Below, piece by piece: positions 55,995 through 62,743 of a stretch of DNA of 64,000 nucleotides (its first letter is position 1; every line of letters begins with the position of its first letter). The position numbers and the translations under genes are program-made. This DNA is from Chelatococcus composti (GTDB lineage: Bacteria > Pseudomonadota > Alphaproteobacteria > Rhizobiales > Beijerinckiaceae). Below the pieces are notes generated by a model. That model had not been told where the DNA came from, made no database searches, and saw only the letters and a program-made list of their open reading frames with translations. The stretch is taken from contig NZ_JACHEH010000008.1 in the NCBI RefSeq assembly GCF_014201415.1, positions 1-64,000 of the forward strand, written 5' to 3'.

Positions 55995-56038
55995 TGTACG
56001 TTGCAACGAACATAAATTCATGAACGATTGGACGTCAA
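55995..56038 (-). promoter_or_regulatory. Promoter and SorC-type operator for the leftward unit
   Basis: On the minus strand TTGACG (56033-56038), a 17-bp spacer and TTATGT (56010-56015) form a good sigma-70 promoter. The palindrome TGTACGTTG/CAACGAACA (55995-56012, one mismatched pair) overlaps the -10 box and start point. The octamer ACAAATGT (minus strand, 55990-55997) also occurs in the operator of the rightward unit. Confidence 0.65.
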
Positions 56039-56127
56039 GGCGCATCGGACGGGGCGCCGCGCGCTTGCCTCCGGCCACGCTTTCCGTACTGTCGCGGCCG
56101 ATTGGATGATTGGGAAAATCGTTGCCG

Positions 56128-57090
56128 ATGCGTGCCGAGAAGCTTGCCCGCCACGAGATCCAGCCCTCGTCCGACCTGAAGGTCAGGGCGGCGTGGCTCT
56201 ACTACGTAGAGGGCCTCACGCAGGAACAGATTGCCCAGACGATGAACATCGGTCGGATCAAGGTCGTGCGGCTGCTGGCGGCTGCGCGCGAGGAGGGTCT
56301 GGTCCGCATCCGCATCGAAGCCAAGGGCGCGGAGCAGATCGCGCTGGAGCGCCGCCTCGTGCGCGAGCTCGGCCTCGGGGAGGCGATCGTGGTGCCGGCG
56401 GCTGCCGACGAGGCGGACACCGCGATGCTCGTCGGCCAGGCGGCTGGCAGCTACCTTAACGACCAGGTGCGCGATGGCATGTCCATCGGCATTGGCTGGG
56501 GCGCCACGCTGCACATGAGCCTCAAGGCGCTCGGCAACGGACGCTACGAGAACCTCTCCGTCATCTCCCTGATGGGCGGGCTCACGCACTCGCGCACCAT
56601 CAACCCCTCGGCCGTGGCGCGCCGGGTCGCCGACGCCTTCGGCGCCGAGTGCTACCAGCTCACGGCGCCGATCTTCGTGGCCAACGAGACGGTGCGGAAC
56701 CTGCTCTGGGAGGAGCCGGGCCTCAAGGAGCTGCTGGACAGGGCGCGCCGCGTCGACATCGCCCTCGTCAGCGTCGGCAACGTCAGCGAGGAGGCGACGC
56801 TCTTCCGCCAGGGGCTGCTTCCGCGCTCGCAGCTCGAGAGTCTGCGCGAGGCCGGCGCGGTCGGCGACGTGCTGTGCCATTTCCTCGATGCCGAGGGCAA
56901 TGTTGTCGACCATCCCTTCAACCGCCGCATCATGGCGATCGACCTCGAGGACATCCGGCGCATTCCCAAGGTCGTCGTGGCCGCCGGAGGCTACAGCAAG
57001 GTACGCGCCATCCGCGCCGCGCTGAAGGCGACCGCCGCGAGCGTTCTCGTCACTGACGAGCCGGCGGCGCTCGGCCTGCTCGAGGGCTGA
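56128..57090 (+). CDS. SorC-family sugar-binding transcriptional regulator
   Basis: 320-residue regulator: N-terminal helix-turn-helix (LKVRAAWLYYVEGLTQEQIA, TMNIGRIKVVRLLAAAREEG) and a C-terminal sugar-phosphate-binding domain (IGIGWGATLHMSLKAL, VGNVSEEATLFRQG, GGYSKVRAIRAAL). SorC/DeoR-type proteins such as SorC and EryD control polyol genes in response to phosphorylated intermediates. I prefer the ATG at 56128; an in-frame TTG at 56110 is also possible. It sits between the two units whose promoters carry related palindromes. Confidence 0.9.
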   Translation: MRAEKLARHEIQPSSDLKVRAAWLYYVEGLTQEQIAQTMNIGRIKVVRLLAAAREEGLVRIRIEAKGAEQIALERRLVRELGLGEAIVVPAAADEADTAMLVGQAAGSYLNDQVRDGMSIGIGWGATLHMSLKALGNGRYENLSVISLMGGLTHSRTINPSAVARRVADAFGAECYQLTAPIFVANETVRNLLWEEPGLKELLDRARRVDIALVSVGNVSEEATLFRQGLLPRSQLESLREAGAVGDVLCHFLDAEGNVVDHPFNRRIMAIDLEDIRRIPKVVVAAGGYSKVRAIRAALKATAASVLVTDEPAALGLLEG

Positions 57091-57233
57091 CGGACAGGCG
57101 TTCGAGTGCCGCGACGCACCGGCCGGGCGTCATCGCCACCGCTCCGCGATCCCGCGAATACCGCAAACCGCACCGCTTGCGGGCGACCGGTCGCCCGCGT
57201 GAAAGCGGCCGTGTTGTCGCGGTGTCAAACACA

Positions 57234-57268
57234 TTGACGGCAACGGAAACAAATGTACATTCATTTGT
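57234..57268 (+). promoter_or_regulatory. Promoter and operator of the gutM-PTS operon
   Basis: TTGACG (57234-57239) with a 16-bp spacer to TACATT (57256-57261) forms the promoter. The palindrome ACAAATG-TACATT-CATTTGT (57249-57268) has perfect 7-bp arms and the -10 box as its centre, so binding of a repressor excludes RNA polymerase. It shares ACAAATGT with the operator before the leftward unit. Confidence 0.75.
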
Positions 57269-57308
57269 GCAAGACACGAACAAACGTGCGGCATCAGGGG
57301 AGGACGGC

Positions 57309-57746
57309 ATGAACTTCTGGCAAAGTGCGCTGCTCGTCCTGGGCGTCCTGTGGGCGCTCCAGAGCGTCGGCACCTATCTGCAGATGCGCCACTACCGCCG
57401 CGTGCTCGGCGACATCACCACGCGCTGGGCCGACGGCTATGTCGGCGTCGGCGTTGCCAAGGCGAACTTCGGCCGCGGTGTCATCGCCATCCTTGTCGTC
57501 GGTGCGGACGAGCGGGTGCGCGAGGCCCTCGTCATGGAAGGGCGCAGCGTCTTCGCCAAGTTCGTGTCCCTGCCCGAGCTGGCCGGCGTGCCGGCCGCCG
57601 AGCTGCGTGCGGGCGCGCGCGCCAGCTCAGCCAACCGGACCGCGGCCTTCCGCCAGGCGCTGGAGCAGATCGACCGGCTGCGTGCCGGCGATGAGGAGGC
57701 GCCCGCGTCCGCCCGCATGGCGGGGCCGACCCCGGCCGTTGCCTGA
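57309..57746 (+). CDS. gutM: GutM-type glucitol operon activator
   Basis: 145-residue protein with one N-terminal transmembrane helix (WQSALLVLGVLWALQSVGTY) and the GutM/SrlM segment MRHYRRVLGDITTRWADGYVG. In Escherichia coli, GutM helps activate the glucitol operon; the mechanism is unclear. It has a GGGGAGGA site and is the first gene after the PTS promoter. The membrane helix suggests it may work through the permease. Confidence 0.88.
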   Translation: MNFWQSALLVLGVLWALQSVGTYLQMRHYRRVLGDITTRWADGYVGVGVAKANFGRGVIAILVVGADERVREALVMEGRSVFAKFVSLPELAGVPAAELRAGARASSANRTAAFRQALEQIDRLRAGDEEAPASARMAGPTPAVA

Positions 57747-57758
57747 CGTGCCGGGAAA

Positions 57759-57782
57759 CCCTCGGCGGTGACGCTGCGAGGG
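57759..57782 (+). other. Intercistronic stem-loop between gutM and the PTS IIC gene
   Basis: CCCTCG/CGAGGG arms with an inner GCG/CGC pair (24 bases in all) lie between gutM and the IIC gene, with no T-tract. It may mark an mRNA processing site or adjust relative expression of the regulator and permease. Confidence 0.35.
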
Positions 57783-57821
57783 AACGATGAAGCAAGGCAA
57801 AATGTCTGGGGAGGGTGAACG

Positions 57822-58370
57822 ATGTTGGAATGGCTGGCTGGAGGCGCCGAGGCTTTCATCGGCGTGTTTAACGAGGGCGGCAAGGTTTTCGTCGCCTTCG
57901 TCACGGGTATCCTGCCGACGCTGATCGTGCTCCTGACGGCGGTCTACGCCATCATCGAGCTGGTGGGCGAGCAGCGCGTGCACAAGGTGGCGCGCTATGC
58001 GGCGGGCAACGCTTTCACGCGCTACACCGTCCTGCCGGTACTGGCCGTCTTCTTCCTCACCAACCCGATGGCATACACCTTCGGCGTCTTCCTTGAGGAA
58101 AAGCACAAGCCGGCCTTCTACGACTCGGCGGTGTCCTTCGTGCACCCCATCACCGGCCTCTTCCCGCATGCCAATCCGGGCGAGCTCTTCGTCTGGCTCG
58201 GGGTGGCGGCCGGCATCACCAAGCTCGTCGAGAACGGCACTGCCCCCTTCTCGCTCGCCAAGCTCGCGCTCTTCTACTTCGTGGTCGGCCTCGTGGTGAT
58301 CCTGCTCAAGGGCATCGTCACCGAGTGGATCACGAAGCTTATCGCGCGCCGTGAAGGCGTGACGCTCTGA
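57822..58370 (+). CDS. srlA: PTS glucitol/sorbitol-type IIC subunit
   Basis: 182-residue membrane protein with the GutA/SrlA pattern (AGGAEAFIGVFNEGGKVFV; FFLTNPMAYTFGVFLEEKHK; FPHANPGELFVWLGVAAGI). Forms the sugar channel with the IIC2 domain of the next protein. Good GGGGAGGG site. The substrate of this family is a linear polyol in known cases but may differ here. Confidence 0.93.
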   Translation: MLEWLAGGAEAFIGVFNEGGKVFVAFVTGILPTLIVLLTAVYAIIELVGEQRVHKVARYAAGNAFTRYTVLPVLAVFFLTNPMAYTFGVFLEEKHKPAFYDSAVSFVHPITGLFPHANPGELFVWLGVAAGITKLVENGTAPFSLAKLALFYFVVGLVVILLKGIVTEWITKLIARREGVTL

Positions 58371-58407
58371 GCCGCCGTGCTCGGAACGCGAAGGAAGGAG
58401 CACGGAC

Positions 58408-59412
58408 ATGGCGAACAGGCAGTTCAAGGCCGTCAGGATCGAGCGTGGCGCGCGCGGCTGGGGTGGCCCCCTCGTCATCCAGCCGACGGAGGAGCGTGAC
58501 AAGGTGGTCGCCGTCACCGGTGGCGGCATCCCGGAGGTGGCCCGGCGCATCGCGGAGTTGACCGGCGCGACAGCGGTCGACGGCTTCACCTCGCCGCCGC
58601 TCGAGAGCGAGATCGCCGTCGTTGTGGTCGATTGCGGCGGCACCGCGCGCTGCGGCGTCTATCCGCGCAAGCGCATCCCCACGGTCAATCTCACACCCGT
58701 CGGGCAGTCGGGCCCGCTCGCCCAGTTCATTACGGAGGATATCTACGTCTCCGGCGTGACGGTGGACACGATCCACCCCGCCGACGGCCGCGAGGCGCCG
58801 GCAGCTGCCGGCGCGCAGCCGGCCGGTGCCAACCCCTTTGCCGCGCCGGCCGGGGCCGCCATGCCGGCGGAGGATGCCGGGGGCGTCGTCGGCTTCATCA
58901 CCGGCATCGGCCGCTCCATGGGCCACGTGGTCGGCGTGCTGTTCAACAGCGGGCGGCGCTCGATCGACCAGGTCATCCGCAACGTCCTGCCGTTCATGGC
59001 CTTCGTGACGATGCTCATCGGCGTCATCAACGCCACGGGCATCGGCAACTGGCTGGCGCACCTGCTCGAACCGCTGGCGGGCAACATCTTTGGGCTACTG
59101 GTGCTCTCAGCCATCTGCGGCCTGCCGTTCCTGTCGCCGGTGCTCGGGCCAGGCGCAGTCATCGCCCAGGTCATCGGCGCGGCCATCATCGGCCCGGCCA
59201 TCGGCAACGGCACCATTCCGCCCGCCATGGCCCTGCCGGCCCTGTTTGCCTACAACACGCAGGTCGGCTGCGACTTCGTGCCCGTGGGCCTCGCGCTCGG
59301 CGAGGCGAAGCCCGAAACCATCAAGATCGGCGTGCCGGCGGTGCTGCTCAGCCGCCAGATCATGGGGCCTGTGTCCGTGGTCATCGCCTGGCTCGCCAGC
59401 TTCGCGCTCTGA
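58408..59412 (+). CDS. srlE: PTS glucitol/sorbitol-type IIB-IIC2 subunit
   Basis: 334-residue protein: an N-terminal IIB domain (about 1-120) with the phosphorylation-site motif DCGGTARCG (Cys76, Cys82), an Ala/Pro linker (about 130-155) and a membrane IIC2 domain (about 165-334; NVLPFMAFVTMLIGVINATG). It receives phosphate from IIA and passes it to the incoming polyol. AAGGAG precedes the start. Confidence 0.94.
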   Translation: MANRQFKAVRIERGARGWGGPLVIQPTEERDKVVAVTGGGIPEVARRIAELTGATAVDGFTSPPLESEIAVVVVDCGGTARCGVYPRKRIPTVNLTPVGQSGPLAQFITEDIYVSGVTVDTIHPADGREAPAAAGAQPAGANPFAAPAGAAMPAEDAGGVVGFITGIGRSMGHVVGVLFNSGRRSIDQVIRNVLPFMAFVTMLIGVINATGIGNWLAHLLEPLAGNIFGLLVLSAICGLPFLSPVLGPGAVIAQVIGAAIIGPAIGNGTIPPAMALPALFAYNTQVGCDFVPVGLALGEAKPETIKIGVPAVLLSRQIMGPVSVVIAWLASFAL

Positions 59413-59427
59413 GGGAGGAAGACCGCC

Positions 59428-59811
59428 ATGACGCTGCTCTATCGCACGGTCATCACGACGATCGGGCCCGACGTGGCGGATCTTGCCGAAGGCGGCGTCG
59501 TCATCCTCTTTGCGGAGGGGGCGCCGCCGGAACTTGCGGAAGTCGCCGTGTTGCACCGGGCGGAAGGCGAGGTTGGCGCCGCCCCCCGCCCGGGCGACGT
59601 GCTGCGCATTGGCGGGCGGGAGTTTTCCATCACCGCCATCGGCGAGACGGCGTGGAAGAAGGTGGCCGATATGGGCCACGTCGTCTTCAACTTCTCCGGC
59701 GTCGTGAGCCCTGACCGGCCGGGCGAGATCTGCCTTGAGGCGACAGAGGGGGCGGACGTGCTGCCGCTGCTCGTGCCGGGAGCCGCCATCGAGATCCTGG
59801 CGAGGGCCTGA
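59428..59811 (+). CDS. srlB: PTS glucitol/sorbitol-type IIA subunit
   Basis: 127-residue soluble phosphocarrier with the GutB/SrlB pattern; the likely phosphorylated histidine is His43 in AVLHRAEGE. It takes phosphate from HPr (fused to Enzyme I in the next gene) and gives it to IIB. GGGAGGA site before the ATG. Confidence 0.94.
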   Translation: MTLLYRTVITTIGPDVADLAEGGVVILFAEGAPPELAEVAVLHRAEGEVGAAPRPGDVLRIGGREFSITAIGETAWKKVADMGHVVFNFSGVVSPDRPGEICLEATEGADVLPLLVPGAAIEILARA

Positions 59812-59814
59812 GCA

Positions 59815-61803
59815 ATGGCAGGGCAGGCGGGTATGGAGCAGGTGATGGAAGCCGAGCGGACGGCGATTGTGCAGCTGGAGGAGGGACTGCATGCGCGCCC
59901 GGCGGCGCGTGTCGTCCAGTTCGCCAAGGGATTCGTCTCGGACATCGAAATCGTCAAGGGCGGGCGCTCGGCCAATGCCAAGAGCACGGTCAAGCTCATG
60001 CTGCTGGCCGTGAAGGAGGGCGACGAGATTGTCATCCGGGCCCGTGGCGAGGACGCCGAGGCAGCCGTCGAAGGGCTCGCCGCCATCGTCACCGGCGAGG
60101 CGGATGCGCCGGCCACCCCCGCAGCGCGCGAGGAGGCGGCTGGTGCCGCTCCCACCGCGCTCCCGGCGCAGGAGCCGGCTGCGCCGGGCGAGCTCGTCGG
60201 CGTCGCTGCCAGCGAGGGCGTGGCCGTCGGCCCGGCCTTCGTCTACCTGCCGCACGAGCCACAGCCCCGGCGCACGCACATCGCCGCTGGAGAGGTCGAG
60301 GCCGAGACGCTGCGCTTTCGCCGTGCCGTCGAGGCCGTCTGCGCCATGCTTGAACGCCGCAGCGACGATGACGATGCGGCGGCCGCAACTGCCGCCGACA
60401 TCATGGCGGCGCTGAGGGACGTGGCGCAGGATCCCGAGTTCCTCGAGGCCGTCGAGGCGCGCATCGCGGCGCAGGAGGACCCTGTCGCCGCCGTGCTCGC
60501 CGTCGGCAGGGAGCTTGCCGAGCGTTTCACCCATATCGACGACGCCTATTTCCGTGCCCGCGCCGAAGACGTGCGCGGCGTCGCCCGCCAGGTGGCGAAC
60601 GTGCTGCTCGGACGCGATGGGAGCGATCTTGCGGCGCTTGCCGAGCCCGCGATCCTCGTAGCAGGGCATCTGAGCGCGCTCGATCTTGCCCGCCTGCCGT
60701 TGCGCCTGCTCAGGGGCCTTGTCACCAGCGAGGGCGGGCCGACCTCGCACATCGCCATCCTCGCACGCTCCTTCGGCTTTCCGGCCGTCGTCGGCGTCAA
60801 GGCCGAGGAGGCAGTGCTGCGGGCGGCGAGGACGGTTGCCGTCGACGGCGGGCGGGGCGTTGCCGTCGTCAATCCCGATCCCGCCGTCGCGGCGGCCTAT
60901 GCGGCGCGGCTGGAGAAGGCGGAAGAGGAGCGGCGTGCGCTCGCGGCCTTCACCCATGTGGTGCCGAAAACGCGCGATGGTCGCGTCATCGAGGTGGCGG
61001 CCAATCTCGGCTCGGAGGCGGAGATCGACGGCGCCCTCGGTTTCGGCGCCATGGGCGTCGGGCTCTTCCGCACCGAGTTCCTCTTCATGCACGGCAGGAC
61101 GCTGCCGAGCGAGGACGAGCAGTTCCGCATCTATGCGCGGGTGGTGAAGGCGTTCCGCCCGCACGCGGTCGTCTTCCGCACGCTCGACATCGGCGGCGAC
61201 AAGGCCCTGCCCGGCATCGCGCCCGAGCGGGAGGAAAACCCCTTCCTCGGCTGGCGCGGCATCCGCATGTGCCTGGACCGGCCGCACCTGCTGAAGCCGC
61301 AGCTGCGGGCCATCCTGCGCGCCGCCGCCCTGGGCACGGCGCGCGTGATGTTCCCGATGGTCACAGACATCGCGGAGGTGAGGGCAGCCAGGGCGATCGT
61401 CGACGCCTGCCGGCAGGAGCTTGCGGAGGAAGGGCAGGAAACCGGGCCGCTCGAGGTCGGCATCATGGTGGAGACCCCGGCAGCGGCCCTGTGTGCCGCC
61501 ACCCTCGCCCGCGAAGTGGACTTCTTTTCCATCGGCACAAACGACCTGACGCAGTACACGATGGCCGCGGACCGCACCAACGCCCGTCTCGCGCATCTCA
61601 ACCGGGCCGACCATCCCGCCGTGCTCGCCATGATCGAGATGACCTGCCGGGCCGCGCGGGAGGCCGGCATCAGGGTCGGCGTGTGTGGCGAGGCCGCCGG
61701 CGAGCCGGCCATGATCCCGCGGCTCCTCGGCTGGGGCGTGAGCGAACTCTCCATGAGCCCGTCGCTCATTCCGCGGGCGAAGAAAATCGTCAGCGAGTGT
61801 TGA
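59815..61803 (+). CDS. HPr-Enzyme I fusion protein of the PTS
   Basis: 662-residue phosphotransfer protein. Residues 15-95 are an HPr domain with phospho-His26 in EGLHARPAARV and the GGRSANAKS loop; an Ala/Pro linker follows (about 97-125); the rest is Enzyme I with phospho-His312 in GGPTSHIAILAR, the PEP-site segments GVGLFRTEFLFM and GIMVETPAA, and the Cys in VCGEAAGEP. There is no GAF domain, so it is not the nitrogen-related PtsP. It starts three bases after the IIA gene and completes a self-sufficient sugar PTS. An alternative ATG lies at residue 7 or 11. Confidence 0.95.
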   Translation: MAGQAGMEQVMEAERTAIVQLEEGLHARPAARVVQFAKGFVSDIEIVKGGRSANAKSTVKLMLLAVKEGDEIVIRARGEDAEAAVEGLAAIVTGEADAPATPAAREEAAGAAPTALPAQEPAAPGELVGVAASEGVAVGPAFVYLPHEPQPRRTHIAAGEVEAETLRFRRAVEAVCAMLERRSDDDDAAAATAADIMAALRDVAQDPEFLEAVEARIAAQEDPVAAVLAVGRELAERFTHIDDAYFRARAEDVRGVARQVANVLLGRDGSDLAALAEPAILVAGHLSALDLARLPLRLLRGLVTSEGGPTSHIAILARSFGFPAVVGVKAEEAVLRAARTVAVDGGRGVAVVNPDPAVAAAYAARLEKAEEERRALAAFTHVVPKTRDGRVIEVAANLGSEAEIDGALGFGAMGVGLFRTEFLFMHGRTLPSEDEQFRIYARVVKAFRPHAVVFRTLDIGGDKALPGIAPEREENPFLGWRGIRMCLDRPHLLKPQLRAILRAAALGTARVMFPMVTDIAEVRAARAIVDACRQELAEEGQETGPLEVGIMVETPAAALCAATLAREVDFFSIGTNDLTQYTMAADRTNARLAHLNRADHPAVLAMIEMTCRAAREAGIRVGVCGEAAGEPAMIPRLLGWGVSELSMSPSLIPRAKKIVSEC

Positions 61804-61850
61804 AGGCAGGCGCAACCGTCTGCCGCAAGGTTTCTTCCCCTGACTGGACC

Positions 61851-61882
61851 CCCGCCGGAGCCTTTCCGGCGGGTTCTTTTTT
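61851..61882 (+). terminator. Rho-independent terminator after the PTS operon
   Basis: CCCGCCGG/CCGGCGGG stem (61851-61858, 61866-61873) with loop AGCCTTT, followed by TTCTTTTTT. This is the clearest intrinsic terminator in the window and ends the gutM-PTS transcript. Confidence 0.92.
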
Positions 61883-61901
61883 GCGGGTCAGGCGGAAGGC
61901 T

Positions 61902-62189
61902 TCAGTCGCGCAGAGCGGCCTCGATCTTGTCGAGCACCTCGTCCTTGCCGATGCCGGTGAGGAAGGCGAGCGTCGTGATCACCGGTTTGTCGAGATCCGG
62001 CGGTACCGGCGTCGTCGAGACGACGAGGTCGACGTCGTGGATGAGGCTCGGCACCTCGGTCGCCTTGCACTGGCGGATGTCGACGGTGATGCCGCGCTCG
62101 CGCATCTCCTCCTCGATGGCGTTGGCGACGACCGTCGATGTCGCGACGGCCGTGCCGCAGGCGACGAGGACGACTTTGTTCCTTGGCAT
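61902..62189 (-). CDS. PTS galactitol-type IIB subunit
   Basis: 95-residue phosphocarrier with the GatB pattern; the phosphorylated Cys11 is in VACGTAVATST. VVSTTPVP and AFLTGIGKDE complete the family fold. It converges on the HPr-Enzyme I gene. GGGAGGAAC precedes the start. The polyol specificity is unknown. Confidence 0.93.
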   Translation of the reverse strand: MPRNKVVLVACGTAVATSTVVANAIEEEMRERGITVDIRQCKATEVPSLIHDVDLVVSTTPVPPDLDKPVITTLAFLTGIGKDEVLDKIEAALRD

Positions 62190-62269
62190 CTTGTTCCTCC
62201 CGTGTCCTTTCGGCGATGCTCGCCGCCGTGAGCGGCGAAGGCAAGGCGGACCCTTCCGCCGCCCGCGCG

Positions 62270-62734
62270 TCAGGCGCGCAGCACCGCAAAGATGTCATCC
62301 GGTGATGTCGCGGCGGCGAGGGCTGCGAGCGCCCCCGGCCGCTGGATGAGTTCCGCCACCTCGCGCAGCATGTCGATCTGCGCGTTCTTGTCGGCGAGGG
62401 CCAGCATCATCACGACGCCGACGGGGATCTGCTCGTCGGGGTCGTCCATGCTGCCGAAGCTGACGGGCCGCACCAGCGTGGCGAGCGCGAGCGACGGCGT
62501 CACCACGTGCTCCGGATCGGTGTGCGGCACGGCGATATTGAGGTCGCCGCCGAGCGGCAGGCCCGTCGGCATGCTCGCCTCGCGCGCGAGGACGGCATCG
62601 GCAAAGCTCTCCCGCACGCGGCCGAGGGCAGCGAGGCGCCCGGCAAGAAGGCTGATGACCTCGCGGCCGGACGTGGCCTCGACCCCGAGGCAGATCGCCT
62701 CGGGGTCGAGATGCTGCAAGATGCTGTCGTGCAT
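62270..62734 (-). CDS. PTS IIA subunit (galactitol/fructose superfamily)
   Basis: 154-residue IIA protein with phospho-His71 in IAVPHTDPEHV and the segment LGRVRESFADAVLAREA. Members of this superfamily include GatA and mannitol and nitrogen-type IIA; the neighbours point to the galactitol type. 80 bases separate it from the IIB gene; nothing notable was seen there. Confidence 0.92.
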   Translation of the reverse strand: MHDSILQHLDPEAICLGVEATSGREVISLLAGRLAALGRVRESFADAVLAREASMPTGLPLGGDLNIAVPHTDPEHVVTPSLALATLVRPVSFGSMDDPDEQIPVGVVMMLALADKNAQIDMLREVAELIQRPGALAALAAATSPDDIFAVLRA

Positions 62735-62743
62735 GGGGGCTCG

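Noticed and set aside
59107-61815. 902-codon minus-strand frame opposite the PTS genes
   Set aside because: Shadow of the PTS IIA and HPr-Enzyme I genes, whose active-site motifs are all intact on the plus strand.
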